DNA of 64,000 nt from an uncultured Blautia sp. GTDB lineage: Bacteria > Bacillota > Clostridia > Lachnospirales > Lachnospiraceae. The first letter of the stretch is position 1. Every line of letters starts with the position of its first letter. The DNA lies in assembly GCA_900539145.1 (NCBI GenBank), contig UQAX01000005.1, positions 26,050 through 90,049 on the forward strand, in the 5' to 3' direction. Positions 34,091 to 43,767 of the stretch are shown one piece after another. The notes under the pieces are model-generated. The model saw only the letters and a program-made list of their open reading frames with translations, was not told the DNA's origin and did not search any database. The translations under genes were made by a program, and so were the position numbers.

Positions 34091-34869
34091 TATTTATCCT
34101 CTCTGTTGTCTGTTTTTTTCTCAAAAAGTTTTTTTGCACAGTAAAAAGAAGTTATTACCGCTTCTTTTGTACTACATTCTATGGTACAGGTATTCACCTG
34201 CTTTTCTCTTAAAATTTCTCTTACGGTATCCCTGCAAACCGTACCTACTCCCAATGGCAAATGACTGTCTCTATCCCCTTTATTGTCATGTAGATGAAGA
34301 TGCTTCAGATATTTTTTCTCTGTCTTGGCCCACTCCTTACAGGAAATTTTAGAGTAGCAGTTGGCATGACCTACATCCAGACACAATCCAAAAGCAGGAT
34401 GTTCTATTTTTTCCGCTACTTCTGCCATAGGCTGTGGGATGCGGTCTAATACATTCTCCATGACAATTTCTATGGAATTGTCTTTATTATAAAGAAATTC
34501 TCTATAAAACTCTGCCATCCTCTCTGCCCATCCGATTAAAAGATAAAAATCAGGCACATAACAGGTATGATATACAATTTTTTTCGCTCCCAAAGCCTTT
34601 GCCGCCTGATAAGCTTCCTCGTATCTTTTCATGGTTACATTCCGAATAGACAAATCATAAGATACCGGATTTAAATCCAGAAAAGGACCATGAAGCAAAA
34701 ACTTTTCACAGCCCATTTTTTCCAATCTTTTTTCATAGGAAAGCAAGGTTTTTGAGAAATCATCTAAATTTTCCGCAATGGAAAACTCAATAGACTCGAC
34801 ACCCATTCCTGTTTCCTGTATGACTTCTTTCATTTCTTCGTCACGTAATAAATGGCTGAAATAGAACAT
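34090..34869 (-). CDS. Sugar phosphate isomerase/epimerase-like TIM-barrel protein
   Basis: A 259-residue AP-endonuclease-2 superfamily protein. LLHGPFLDLNP, KKIVYHTCY, IVMENVLDR, GLCLDVGHANCYS, LKHLHLHDNKGDRDSHLPLG (in part) and IECS mark the metal-binding strands of a xylose-isomerase-like barrel. The substrate cannot be named. It is coupled to the DUF4430 gene downstream and follows a membrane protein gene by 2 bases, so the three probably form one operon. Confidence 0.75.
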   Translation of the reverse strand: MFYFSHLLRDEEMKEVIQETGMGVESIEFSIAENLDDFSKTLLSYEKRLEKMGCEKFLLHGPFLDLNPVSYDLSIRNVTMKRYEEAYQAAKALGAKKIVYHTCYVPDFYLLIGWAERMAEFYREFLYNKDNSIEIVMENVLDRIPQPMAEVAEKIEHPAFGLCLDVGHANCYSKISCKEWAKTEKKYLKHLHLHDNKGDRDSHLPLGVGTVCRDTVREILREKQVNTCTIECSTKEAVITSFYCAKKLFEKKTDNREDK

Positions 34870-34871
34870 AT

Positions 34872-35516
34872 TTATTTCCCCACATTTCTGTCATAAAATT
34901 TCTCATAAATATTGACAAAAAAGTTTCTTCTTCCGTTTTTATAGTATAAAACAAGAAAGACCGTAAGACCGATACCTGCCACTGCTGCACACAGCATATC
35001 AGTAATGCTGTCGTGAACTCCCTGCGTATAATGATTGATGCAGTCATTTTTAAAGAAAATCAGCATGGCATACTCATAAAATTCCCATAGCTGTGCCACT
35101 GCCATATTGACGGCATTGATAAAAATAAGAAAAATCGTAAATTCCCTTTTGGACTGAAATTTTCTGTCCCCTTTAATGGTAAAATACAAAATCACCGCCG
35201 CCGTTGTAATCAGCCATCCGCTGGAAAAGTGGAGCACTTTATCAAAGCCATAAAGGCGATAAGCGTCCAACGCTCCTCCCCACACACTGGCAAAATAAGT
35301 AAAAACATTGGATAAAATATAAATTTCATATACCCTGTTCCAATGACACAGTTTAAAAATCAGAGGCACGATACATGGGGTAAGCATGGCTACAAATGCC
35401 ATTCCCACACTGTGATAATCCTTTATGTAAAGGTTGTAACCAAAGGCAAACGCCAAAGTTCCTATATAAAGAACAATACTTCCGTACCATACCCTTTTCA
35501 ACGTCTTTTCCTGCAT
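34872..35516 (-). CDS. Polytopic membrane protein, YjdF/DUF2238-like
   Basis: A 214-residue protein with about six hydrophobic segments. The central LYGFDKVLHFSSGWLI and WEFYEYAMLIFFKND, then HDSITDMLCAAVAG, resemble the DUF2238/YjdF family (fDk.lHf, WE..E, D...D). The ATG at 35516 has AAGGAGG 8 bases upstream, so the longer frame from 35588 is not needed. The family has no established function; conserved His, Glu and Asp in the membrane suggest an enzyme or metal site, which is inference. Confidence 0.6.
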   Translation of the reverse strand: MQEKTLKRVWYGSIVLYIGTLAFAFGYNLYIKDYHSVGMAFVAMLTPCIVPLIFKLCHWNRVYEIYILSNVFTYFASVWGGALDAYRLYGFDKVLHFSSGWLITTAAVILYFTIKGDRKFQSKREFTIFLIFINAVNMAVAQLWEFYEYAMLIFFKNDCINHYTQGVHDSITDMLCAAVAGIGLTVFLVLYYKNGRRNFFVNIYEKFYDRNVGK

Positions 35517-35597
35517 ATTTCTTCCTCCTTTGTTTCCATATCCTTCACTATAAAGAAAAAATCTTAATAAAAGATACGTGAAAAACAAAAGTTTTTA

Positions 35598-36218
35598 TTA
35601 AGAAAAGAATTTTAAAAGGTCAAAAGGCAAGATATGCTCATAAGTGGTCTGACACTTGATATCGGCGCTGATACAGCCTGCATAAGCTTCCTTTAATGTA
35701 AAATCTTCATACCACACAGGTTTGGAAATTTCTCTTAAATCCACGGTAATCCCCTGCCCCGTGAACTTTAAAAAGCTTTCCTTCCTTGTCCAGTATTTAT
35801 AAAAAACAGTTGTCTTATCTGTACTCAAAAGAGCTTCGTTCTGTTCCTTTGGAGATAAGATTTTTTCAAAAATACGACGGTTTTTCAGCTCTTTTTTTTC
35901 CTGTATATCAATACCGCAGGGCACTTCTGACAGCGCACATACCGCATATTTTCCGGAATGGCTGATATTAAAATGAGGAGCAGAGCTTCCAAAAAAAGTC
36001 GGTTTTCCATGAGCGCCATATACAAGCTGCTCCTTCAGCTTATAATACGCCTCTGTCAACGTATTTGCCGAAAAAAGCTCTTGCTCTTTCTTTTGCTCAA
36101 GCAAACCATATAACAGCAGAAGTCTTCCGCATATTGTTTCTGCCCTTTCTTCTGTGTTACACAGCTTCGCCCATTGGTCGATTTCTCCGATGTAAATTTT
36201 AATTTGAGGTCGCTCCAT
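35598..36218 (-). CDS. 4'-phosphopantetheinyl transferase (Sfp type)
   Basis: A 206-residue enzyme that moves phosphopantetheine from CoA to carrier proteins. The motifs FNISHSGKYAVCAL, VPCGIDIQE and YWTRKESFLKFTGQG match Sfp-type transferases (metal-binding Asp in GID and Glu in KES). The ATG at 36218 has GGAGG upstream and overlaps the helicase end by 20 bases. Sfp-type enzymes often serve peptide or polyketide synthases, none of which is here; with acpP in this window, it may also serve the fatty acid ACP. No AcpS was seen in the window. Confidence 0.85.
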   Translation of the reverse strand: MERPQIKIYIGEIDQWAKLCNTEERAETICGRLLLLYGLLEQKKEQELFSANTLTEAYYKLKEQLVYGAHGKPTFFGSSAPHFNISHSGKYAVCALSEVPCGIDIQEKKELKNRRIFEKILSPKEQNEALLSTDKTTVFYKYWTRKESFLKFTGQGITVDLREISKPVWYEDFTLKEAYAGCISADIKCQTTYEHILPFDLLKFFS

Positions 36219-38070
36219 TCTTTTCCTCCTGCCAGCCACATTCCCTTAAAAAGCGAGAAGGCTCTAACTGCTTTTCATGACGTTCCTTGACAAAGAAAAG
36301 AGAAAGTTCTTTTCTGGCTCTTGTCATACCCACATAAAACAAACGGCGTTCTTCCTCTATGTCGCTGTCTGTGGCTGCCTTATGGTAGGGTATTGTTCCT
36401 TCGTTTACATCCATCAAAAATACCTTATCAAACTCCAGTCCCTTAATGCTGTGTAAGGTAGAAATAACTACGCCCTGCCTCTGTACAGGCTGATTTTTCG
36501 CCTGTTCCTTTAAATTCTGCGTGTATTCCTCAATGTGTGTAAACCATTCCGGATAAGTTTTATAGCCCTTGGCGCTTTCTGCCAGTTCTTCTAAAATTTC
36601 ATAGAAATCCTCTGTTTTCAACTTCCGATAAGCGGCATAATCCTTTAAATATTCGTCATATCCAATGCCCTTGCGTATATAGTTGATTGCCCCATAAGGC
36701 GTCATATTTTTCAAAAGATATAAGTCTTCCTCCAGCTTATCAATACGGTCACACAGCCAATCTTTCCCCTCGTAATACCAGCGAAGGGCTTCAAAAGATA
36801 CCTGTGCATCCTCCAAGGCAGCTCTTGATATGTAACGGTTAGGGCGGTTCATAATCTGAAGAAATTCTTTTCTGCTTCGGTCACCCATTGCCAGTTTTAT
36901 ATAAGAAATCATGTTTCGGGCAATCCAGTGTTCATAAATATTCGGCATAACATCCCGCATCTGAAACGGTATCTGATACTCCATAAGTGTCTCTACCAGA
37001 AATCTTGCGCCGGAATTTGTCCTGTATAAAATTGCCATTTCTTCGTAAGGACAGCCCTTTTTATAAGCTTTTACAATACAGTCCTTCACATACAGCTCTT
37101 CCTGTTTTTGCGTATCAAACACCTTGATACACAAAGGCTTTCCTTCCTCATTTTCCGTATGGATTTTCTTTTTAAATCGGTTTTTATTATAGCTTATTAC
37201 CCTTCCTGCCCCTTCCACGATTTTCTTCGTAGAACGGTAATTACAGGATAAAAGCTCAGTTCTCACCGTAGGAAAATCCTTTGGAAAGTGCATCATAATT
37301 TCCGGCTTTGCACCTCGAAAGGCATAGATGGACTGGTCGTCATCTCCCACAATAAACAGGTTGTTTTGAGGCGCTGCCAGCATCTTGACAATATCATACT
37401 GAAGCTGATTGATATCCTGAAATTCATCTACCAGAATATACTGAAACCGCTGTTGCCAGCCTGCTAAAATATCTGCTCTTTTTTTCAATAAATCATAACA
37501 ATACAAAAGCATATCATCAAAATCCAGCAGCCGTGCCTGCCTGCATCTATTGACATAAGTACAGTAAATTGTCCGGAATATTTCGTCCGGACAATTCTTA
37601 GAATAGTAATGCTCCAGAGGAATTCGATTATTCTTTACCTGACTGATTTCCTGCACCAGTCCCTCAAAAAACTCTTTCTCATCCTCTATTTCTATTCTCT
37701 GCCTATAAATAATTTCCCTTAGCATATCATATCGCTGTTCTTCGCTGATGATGTTTTTCCCTGTCAATCCATAGGCATGTCTCAAAATCCCATAGAAAAT
37801 ACCGTGAAAAGTTCCAAAGGTTACTCTCTGATAATTCTCTTTTACACCGGACTTTTGACAAAGGGATAAAAAGCGCTCCTTCATCTCTCTTGCAGCCGCC
37901 TTTGTAAAGGTAACCACCAGAATGTGTGCAGGATTTACATGATGCTCTCGAATAAGCGCCTCCACCCTTCTTGTCATGGTAGTGGTCTTTCCCGAACCCG
38001 GTCCTGCCAAAAGCATCATCGGTCCTTGATTGTGATGAATTGCTTTTTCCTGTGCTGCATTTTTCTCCAT
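36199..38070 (-). CDS. UvrD/PcrA-like superfamily 1 DNA helicase
   Basis: A 623-residue ATP-dependent 3'-5' helicase. Motif I is LAGPGSGKTTTMTRR (residues 21-35), motif II DEFQDINQLQ, motif III VGDDDQSIYAFRGAKP, motif V/VI STLHSIKGLEFDKVF and YVGMTRARKEL. It is shorter than PcrA (about 720-750) and lacks the C-terminal tail that binds RNA polymerase, so it is likely a second UvrD-type helicase rather than PcrA itself. It lies 4 bases after gltX. Confidence 0.88.
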   Translation of the reverse strand: MEKNAAQEKAIHHNQGPMMLLAGPGSGKTTTMTRRVEALIREHHVNPAHILVVTFTKAAAREMKERFLSLCQKSGVKENYQRVTFGTFHGIFYGILRHAYGLTGKNIISEEQRYDMLREIIYRQRIEIEDEKEFFEGLVQEISQVKNNRIPLEHYYSKNCPDEIFRTIYCTYVNRCRQARLLDFDDMLLYCYDLLKKRADILAGWQQRFQYILVDEFQDINQLQYDIVKMLAAPQNNLFIVGDDDQSIYAFRGAKPEIMMHFPKDFPTVRTELLSCNYRSTKKIVEGAGRVISYNKNRFKKKIHTENEEGKPLCIKVFDTQKQEELYVKDCIVKAYKKGCPYEEMAILYRTNSGARFLVETLMEYQIPFQMRDVMPNIYEHWIARNMISYIKLAMGDRSRKEFLQIMNRPNRYISRAALEDAQVSFEALRWYYEGKDWLCDRIDKLEEDLYLLKNMTPYGAINYIRKGIGYDEYLKDYAAYRKLKTEDFYEILEELAESAKGYKTYPEWFTHIEEYTQNLKEQAKNQPVQRQGVVISTLHSIKGLEFDKVFLMDVNEGTIPYHKAATDSDIEEERRLFYVGMTRARKELSLFFVKERHEKQLEPSRFLRECGWQEEKNGATSN

Positions 38071-38074
38071 AAGA

Positions 38075-39523
38075 CTAGCTTAATTTCTCGATTGCAGCTT
38101 TTATTCTCTGGATGCTTTCTTCTTTTCCAAGCACTTCCAGAATTTCCGTAGCCCCTGCCGGTGTCATCTGTTTTCCGGAAAGCGCTGTACGGATTGGCCA
38201 TAAAATCTGTCCGTTTTTGTAGCCGTTTTCTTTTGCAAAGCCACAGAGAAGCTCATACATTGCGTCATTGCTGTAATCCTCTGTTTCTTCTAATACAGGA
38301 AGAATTTTCTCTAAAACTTCTAAAGAAATTTCCGGATTTGTTTTCATTTTCTTATGTGTATACATGGCAACGTCATACTCCGGTACTGCTTCAAAGAAAT
38401 CTACTAAATCTGCAATATCAGGCAGAACTTCTATTCTGGTTTTTACCATTCCTGCGATTTTTCTTAAGTCCAAATCTTTGGTAATCACCTGTTTTAAGTA
38501 TGGAAGCGCCATTTCGTAGAACTTATCATCATCCATTGCTTTCATGTATTCTCCGTTCATCCAGCGAAGCTTCTGAATGTCAAATACAGCCGGTGATTTG
38601 CTCATGTGATGATAATCAAATACCTTTACCAGCTCTTCTAAAGAGAAGATTTCACGGTTGTCCTCTGGACACCAGCCTAAAAGAGCCACATAGTTTACGA
38701 TAGCTTCTGTTAAAAATCCCTGCTCTACCAAATCTTCGTAAGAAGAATGTCCGGAACGTTTGCTGAGCTTTTTGTGCTCCTCGTTTGTAATCAATGGACA
38801 GTGTACATAAGTAGGAATTTCCCATCCGAAAGCTTCATAAATACGGTTGTATTTCGGTGAAGAAGATAAGTATTCATTTCCTCTTACTACATGTGTAATT
38901 CCCATTAAATGGTCGTCTACTACATTGGCAAAGTTATATGTCGGATATCCGTCCGATTTAATTAAAATCAAATCGTCCAGCTCATTATTCGGAACGGTAA
39001 TTGCTCCGTAAATGTCATCCTGAAAGGTTGTTGTGCCTTCGGTAGGCATGTTAAAACGGATAACATAAGGCTCGCCGTTTGCCAGTTTTTCTTCGATTTC
39101 TTCCTTGCTTAAATGCAGACAATGCTTGTCATACATGGCAATTTCTTTTTCTCCCACGCTGGATTTTAAAGACTCCAGACGTTCTTTTGTACAGAAACAG
39201 TAGTAAGCATCTCCCTGCTCAATTAACTGCTTTGCATATTTTAAATAAATGCCCTGCGCATTTCTTTCACTCTGCACATAAGGACCGTATCCACCGTCCT
39301 TGTCAGGACCTTCATCATGTACCAGTCCTGTCTTTGCAAGAGTTCTGTAAATAATATCCAGTGCGCCTTCTACAAAACGCTCCTGATCTGTATCTTCAAT
39401 ACGAAGCATAAAGCTTCCGTCTTCATGCTTTGCAATTAAGTATGCATACAAAGCAGTTCTCAAATTTCCTACGTGCATTCTGCCTGTTGGGCTTGGTGCA
39501 AATCTTGTTCTTACTTTACTCAT
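38075..39523 (-). CDS. gltX: Glutamyl-tRNA synthetase
   Basis: A 482-residue class I synthetase. The HIGH-like motif is APSPTGRMHVGNLRTALY (residues 8-25) and the KMSKS-like motif is KKLSKRSG. No zinc-binding cysteine cluster like that of E. coli is obvious. The gene has its own promoter embedded in the end of fabK and a hairpin in its leader. Discriminating or non-discriminating specificity cannot be judged. Confidence 0.96.
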   Translation of the reverse strand: MSKVRTRFAPSPTGRMHVGNLRTALYAYLIAKHEDGSFMLRIEDTDQERFVEGALDIIYRTLAKTGLVHDEGPDKDGGYGPYVQSERNAQGIYLKYAKQLIEQGDAYYCFCTKERLESLKSSVGEKEIAMYDKHCLHLSKEEIEEKLANGEPYVIRFNMPTEGTTTFQDDIYGAITVPNNELDDLILIKSDGYPTYNFANVVDDHLMGITHVVRGNEYLSSSPKYNRIYEAFGWEIPTYVHCPLITNEEHKKLSKRSGHSSYEDLVEQGFLTEAIVNYVALLGWCPEDNREIFSLEELVKVFDYHHMSKSPAVFDIQKLRWMNGEYMKAMDDDKFYEMALPYLKQVITKDLDLRKIAGMVKTRIEVLPDIADLVDFFEAVPEYDVAMYTHKKMKTNPEISLEVLEKILPVLEETEDYSNDAMYELLCGFAKENGYKNGQILWPIRTALSGKQMTPAGATEILEVLGKEESIQRIKAAIEKLS

Positions 39524-39548
39524 GGTATTTCTCCTTATTTTTAAAACA

Positions 39549-39576
39549 GGGGTATGTAGCTTTCACCCTATACCCC
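39549..39576 (-). terminator. Hairpin in the gltX leader
   Basis: GGGGTAT and ATACCCC pair around a 14-base loop, followed on minus by TGTTTTAAAAATAAGG just before the gltX start. It could terminate fabK readthrough or attenuate gltX. There is no T-box motif. Confidence 0.5.
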
Positions 39577-39588
39577 ATTACCATGAAA

Positions 39589-39617
39589 ATTATACTCGAA
39601 CCATCGTCTATTTTCAA
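39589..39617 (-). promoter_or_regulatory. Sigma-A promoter for gltX
   Basis: Minus strand: -35 TTGAAA, 17 bp, -10 TATAAT. The -35 overlaps the final codons and stop of fabK. Confidence 0.8.
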
Positions 39618-40675
39618 GTATTGTTTCCCGAAAATTCTCTCATTATTTCTTTGACTTCTTCGATTTTACTGCATTTCCACGCATTTTCTCCGCAAAATAA
39701 AAGTCCATTCTCTGTATCGCCCACTGCTGCGTGTACCAACGCCTCTGTAATACAATAGGGAATGTCTTTCCCTTTACACCCTTTGATACACCGGTAACAA
39801 TGGGTAATTTTTTCCGGTCTCATCTTTACCCTTTCAAGAAAAGCATTTGAAATTGCCCTCCCCGGCATTCCCACAGGACTGTCTACAAGAACAATATCTT
39901 CTTTTTTTGCATTTAAGTACGCCTCTTTATAACGAATATCTGCATCACATTCCTTTGTGGTAACAAAGCGAGTCCCTACCTGCACTCCGTCTGCCCCAAG
40001 ACTTAACGCATGCTCCATATCCTTCCTGTCGAAAATCCCTCCGGCTGCAATTACCGGTATTTTTCGTCCTGCCTTTTTGCTGTATTCTTCTGCTTTTTCT
40101 ACAATACTTACGATAACCTTATCATATTCTTCCTGTGTAAGCTCCTGTGCTTCTTCTTTGGAAAATCCCAGATGACCTCCGGCTTTCGGGCCTTCCACCA
40201 CCACAAAATCAGGATAGCGGGAATATTTCCTCTCCCACACTCTGCTGATTACGGTAAATGCTTTTAAGGAAGAGATAATTGGTGCAATTTTCACTTTGCT
40301 TTCTTTTACATATTCCGGCAAATCCACCGGAAGTCCTGCCCCTGATAAAATCACATCAATGCCGGCCAAAACAGCATTTTTTACATACTCCTGATACTGC
40401 CTTGTTGCCACCATAATGTTCGCACCGATTACGCCGCCTCCTGCAATCTCCTTTGCCCTTGCAATCTCTTTTTTTATGGCACGGAAATTTGCCTCTAATG
40501 GATTTTTCAAAAAATCAGGCTCTTTAAATCCAATCTGCGCTGTGGAAATCACGCCCATTCCACCTTCTCTTGCCACACTTCCCGCAAGCTTAGAAAGGCT
40601 GATACCCACTCCCATTCCACCTTGTATCACCGGAATTTTCAGCTTTAAATCTCCGATTTCCAATGGATTTGTCAT
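39614..40675 (-). CDS. fabK: FabK-type enoyl-ACP reductase / nitronate monooxygenase family protein
   Basis: A 353-residue FMN-dependent TIM barrel. IPVIQGGMGVGISLS, GVIGANIMVATRQ, VVVEGPKAGGHLGFS and PVIAAGGIFDRKD are shared by FabK and nitronate monooxygenases. Because it ends a complete fab-acc operon that has no fabI or fabL, an enoyl-ACP reductase role is likely. Beyond the barrel there is an extra C-terminal segment with six cysteines (about residues 293, 296, 300, 308, 328, 335) that FabK of Streptococcus lacks. The ATG at 40675 has AAGGAGG upstream. Confidence 0.8.
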   Translation of the reverse strand: MTNPLEIGDLKLKIPVIQGGMGVGISLSKLAGSVAREGGMGVISTAQIGFKEPDFLKNPLEANFRAIKKEIARAKEIAGGGVIGANIMVATRQYQEYVKNAVLAGIDVILSGAGLPVDLPEYVKESKVKIAPIISSLKAFTVISRVWERKYSRYPDFVVVEGPKAGGHLGFSKEEAQELTQEEYDKVIVSIVEKAEEYSKKAGRKIPVIAAGGIFDRKDMEHALSLGADGVQVGTRFVTTKECDADIRYKEAYLNAKKEDIVLVDSPVGMPGRAISNAFLERVKMRPEKITHCYRCIKGCKGKDIPYCITEALVHAAVGDTENGLLFCGENAWKCSKIEEVKEIMREFSGNNT

Positions 40676-40688
40676 GTTTTTTTCCTCC

Positions 40689-42401
40689 TTACATCCGGCG
40701 AAATCTATTGTATCTTTGCTCTGCAATTTCTTCTTCTGTCATGGTTTCCATTCTTCTCAAAAAGTCTTTCATTCGCTCCTTCATGTCTTTACACAGAACA
40801 GGAAGATTGTCCTTGGATGACGCTGTTTCTTCCGGTATTACCTGTTCAATAATGCCAAGGCTCTTTAAATCCTCTGCCGTAATTTTCATTACCTCAGACG
40901 CTTCTTTCGCCTTTTTACTGTCCTTCCATAAGATAGAAGCAAAGCCTTCCGGCGACAAAATCGAATAAATGGCATTTTCCAGCATCCATACTTCATTGCC
41001 TACGCCAAGCGCCAAAGCGCCTCCGCTTCCCCCTTCTCCGATGACAATGCTTAAAACAGGAACTTTTAACCCAACCATTTCCAGCAGATTTCTGGCAATG
41101 GCTTCTCCCTGTCCCCGTTCCTCTGCCTCTACGCCGCAGAAAGCCCCCGGCGTATCAATAAACGTAATAATAGGGCGATGAAATTTCTCTGCCTGCTTCA
41201 TCAGACGCAAGGCTTTTCGGTAACCCTCCGGCGACGGCATTCCAAAGTTTCTTCCGATATTTTCCTTTGTGCTTCTGCCTTTTTGAATACCAATGACCGT
41301 TATAGGCTGCCCATCTAAAAGCGCCAGACCTCCGACGATTGCTCCGTCATCACGAAAAGCTCTGTCTCCGTGAAGCTCCATAAAGCTGTCAAAAATTCCC
41401 TTTATATAGTCAAGACTTACCGGTCTTTTGCTGTCTCTGGCAATCTGCACACGCTCCCATGCTGTCATTTCTTTTGCTTTTTTCCTTCTGCTATCCTGCA
41501 AAACTTCTCCTTTAGAAAGGATAATATTGGAGAACTGGCAATAACCCTTTTGCCGTTCATGAAGCTTTAAAAGTCCTGACAAGGTCTGCTTTAAATCCTC
41601 TCTTTTTACAATGCCGTCCAGTATTCCATGCTCTACTAAAAACTCTGCTTTTTGAAAGCCCTCCGGCAGCTTTTGATGAATGGTCTGGGCAATGACACGA
41701 GGTCCTGCAAAGCCAATCAACGCCCCCGGCTCTGCCAGAATAATATCTCCCAGCATGGCAAAACTTGCCGTCACTCCCCCTGTCGTGGGGTCTGTAAGAA
41801 CAGGTATATAAAGAAGTCCTGCATCACTATGTTTTTTAACAGCCGCCGAGGTTTTTGCCATCTGCATCAAAGAAACAATTCCCTCCTGCATTCTGGCTCC
41901 TCCCGAACAGCAAAACAGCATTACGGGAAGCTTTCTTTTTGTAGCTTCTTCAAAGGCTCTGGTAATCTTCTCCCCTACGGTATGCCCCATGCTTCCCATT
42001 AAAAAACGGGCATCACAGACTCCCAATACCACCGGACTGTTCTCAATCCTTGCCTCACCGATACACACAGCTTCGTCCAAATGGGTTTTCTCTTTTAAGG
42101 CTGCAAGCTTTTCCTCATATCCCGGATAGTCCAGCGGATTACAAAGAGAAAAGTCCGTATACCACTCCTGAAAGCTGTCCTTATCTGCCACCAATTTTAT
42201 TCTTGTTTTGGCTTTCATACGGAAATATCCTCCGCATTTTGGACATACATAGGAAGCTCCTACTACATCTTCTTTGTAAATCATTTCACCGCATTTCGGG
42301 CATTTCATCCAAAGCCCCTGTGGTACAGAGGGAGCGGATGTTTTTTCTTCTTCCTGCTCTGTACCTGATGTTTTTTTAAATAATTCTTTCCATCTGGACA
42401 T
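40689..42401 (-). CDS. accDA: Fused acetyl-CoA carboxylase carboxyltransferase, beta-alpha (AccD-AccA)
   Basis: A single 570-residue frame joining the two carboxyltransferase subunits that make malonyl-CoA. Residues 1-280 are AccD, with a zinc finger (Cys 34, 37, 53, 56) and LFCCSGGARMQEGIVSL. Residues about 310-560 are AccA, with ARDSKRPVSLDYI, HGDRAFRDDGAIVGG, FIDTPGAFCG and GEGGSGGALALGVG. The linker carries SRRKKAKEMTAWE. No stop or frameshift lies between. It follows accC by 14 bases. Confidence 0.93.
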   Translation of the reverse strand: MSRWKELFKKTSGTEQEEEKTSAPSVPQGLWMKCPKCGEMIYKEDVVGASYVCPKCGGYFRMKAKTRIKLVADKDSFQEWYTDFSLCNPLDYPGYEEKLAALKEKTHLDEAVCIGEARIENSPVVLGVCDARFLMGSMGHTVGEKITRAFEEATKRKLPVMLFCCSGGARMQEGIVSLMQMAKTSAAVKKHSDAGLLYIPVLTDPTTGGVTASFAMLGDIILAEPGALIGFAGPRVIAQTIHQKLPEGFQKAEFLVEHGILDGIVKREDLKQTLSGLLKLHERQKGYCQFSNIILSKGEVLQDSRRKKAKEMTAWERVQIARDSKRPVSLDYIKGIFDSFMELHGDRAFRDDGAIVGGLALLDGQPITVIGIQKGRSTKENIGRNFGMPSPEGYRKALRLMKQAEKFHRPIITFIDTPGAFCGVEAEERGQGEAIARNLLEMVGLKVPVLSIVIGEGGSGGALALGVGNEVWMLENAIYSILSPEGFASILWKDSKKAKEASEVMKITAEDLKSLGIIEQVIPEETASSKDNLPVLCKDMKERMKDFLRRMETMTEEEIAEQRYNRFRRM

Positions 42402-42415
42402 CTGCTAAATTCTCC

Positions 42416-43765
42416 TTATATCGAATAATGTTTTGGTATAAAATCTGTGGTAATCTTCCCCTCTATAAAGTCCTTTTGCTGCAAAATATCATACTGAAAA
42501 TCCAAATTTGTCTCAATTCCTTCAATGATTACCTCTCCCAGTGTGCTTCGCAGCTTTGCAATGGCTGAAGCCCTGTCCTTATCATGAACAATGACCTTCA
42601 TAATCATAGAGTCATAATTAGGCGGTATCTGATATCCTGCATAAACAGCCGTATCTACCCGCACGCCATTGCCTCCGGGAATGTGCAAATGCTCAATCGT
42701 TCCCGGACAGGGCATAAAGTTTTTCTTTGGATTTTCTGCATTAATTCTACATTCAATGGCGTGACCGTTCAGAGAAATATCCTTCTGTGAAACAGAAAGA
42801 GGAAGTCCCGCCGCAATCCGAATTTGCTCTTTAATCAGGTCTACTCCTGAGACAAATTCCGTCACCGGATGCTCTACCTGAATTCTGGTATTCATCTCCA
42901 TAAAGAAAAATTCACCGGACTCATCCAAAAGAAATTCAATGGTTCCTGCACTTTCATATCCCACTGCTTTGGCTGCTTTTCTGGCTGTCTCCCCTAATTT
43001 TTCTCTTATTTTTTCTGAAATTGCACAGCATGGAGACTCCTCAATCAGCTTCTGATGGCGTCTTTGTATGGAGCAGTCACGTTCTCCCAGTTGCACCACA
43101 TTTCCGAATTTATCTCCCAAAATCTGTACCTCTATGTGTCTTGGATTTCTCACATAACGTTCAATATACATGGTATCATCGCCAAAAGAATTCTTAGACT
43201 CCTGCTGTGCCATAAGGAAGTTTTCCGTAAAATCTTCTTTCTTTTCTGATACACGCATGCCTTTTCCGCCACCTCCCGAGGACGCCTTTATCATAACCGG
43301 AAATCCAATTCTCTCCGCCTCTGAAAGGCCTTCTTCCACTGTATAAACAGCTTCTTTTGTCCCCGGTATCACAGGCACACCTGCCTGCATCATGGTCTTT
43401 CTTGCTTCTGATTTATTCCCCATTTTTTGTATAATTTCAGGAGACGGGCCGATAAAAGCCACATGACATTTCTCACACATCTGTGCAAAGCGGCTGTTCT
43501 CTGATAAAAATCCAAATCCCGGATGAATTGCCTCTGCCTTTGTGGCAATGGTTGCGCTTAAAATTCTCTCCATATTCAAATAACTGTCTTTGGAAGAAGC
43601 CGGTCCGATACACACTGCTTCATCTGCAAGCTGAGCATGCAGAGCATCCTTATCTGCCTCAGAATATACTGCTACCGTTCTTATTCCCAACTCTCTGCAC
43701 GCACGGATAATCCGCACTGCAATCTCCCCTCGATTTGCAATTAAAATCTTCTGAAACATAGACAC
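42416..43765 (-). CDS. accC: Acetyl-CoA carboxylase, biotin carboxylase subunit
   Basis: A 449-residue ATP-grasp enzyme that carboxylates biotin on AccB. ILIANRGEIAVRIIRACRE opens the protein; the glycine-rich ATP loop KASSGGGGKGMR is near residue 160; ERDCSIQRRHQKLIEESP and FMEMNTRIQVEHPVTE follow. Length is typical. It starts 2 bases after the fabZ stop. Confidence 0.96.
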   Translation of the reverse strand: MSMFQKILIANRGEIAVRIIRACRELGIRTVAVYSEADKDALHAQLADEAVCIGPASSKDSYLNMERILSATIATKAEAIHPGFGFLSENSRFAQMCEKCHVAFIGPSPEIIQKMGNKSEARKTMMQAGVPVIPGTKEAVYTVEEGLSEAERIGFPVMIKASSGGGGKGMRVSEKKEDFTENFLMAQQESKNSFGDDTMYIERYVRNPRHIEVQILGDKFGNVVQLGERDCSIQRRHQKLIEESPCCAISEKIREKLGETARKAAKAVGYESAGTIEFLLDESGEFFFMEMNTRIQVEHPVTEFVSGVDLIKEQIRIAAGLPLSVSQKDISLNGHAIECRINAENPKKNFMPCPGTIEHLHIPGGNGVRVDTAVYAGYQIPPNYDSMIMKVIVHDKDRASAIAKLRSTLGEVIIEGIETNLDFQYDILQQKDFIEGKITTDFIPKHYSI

Positions 43766-43767
43766 TC

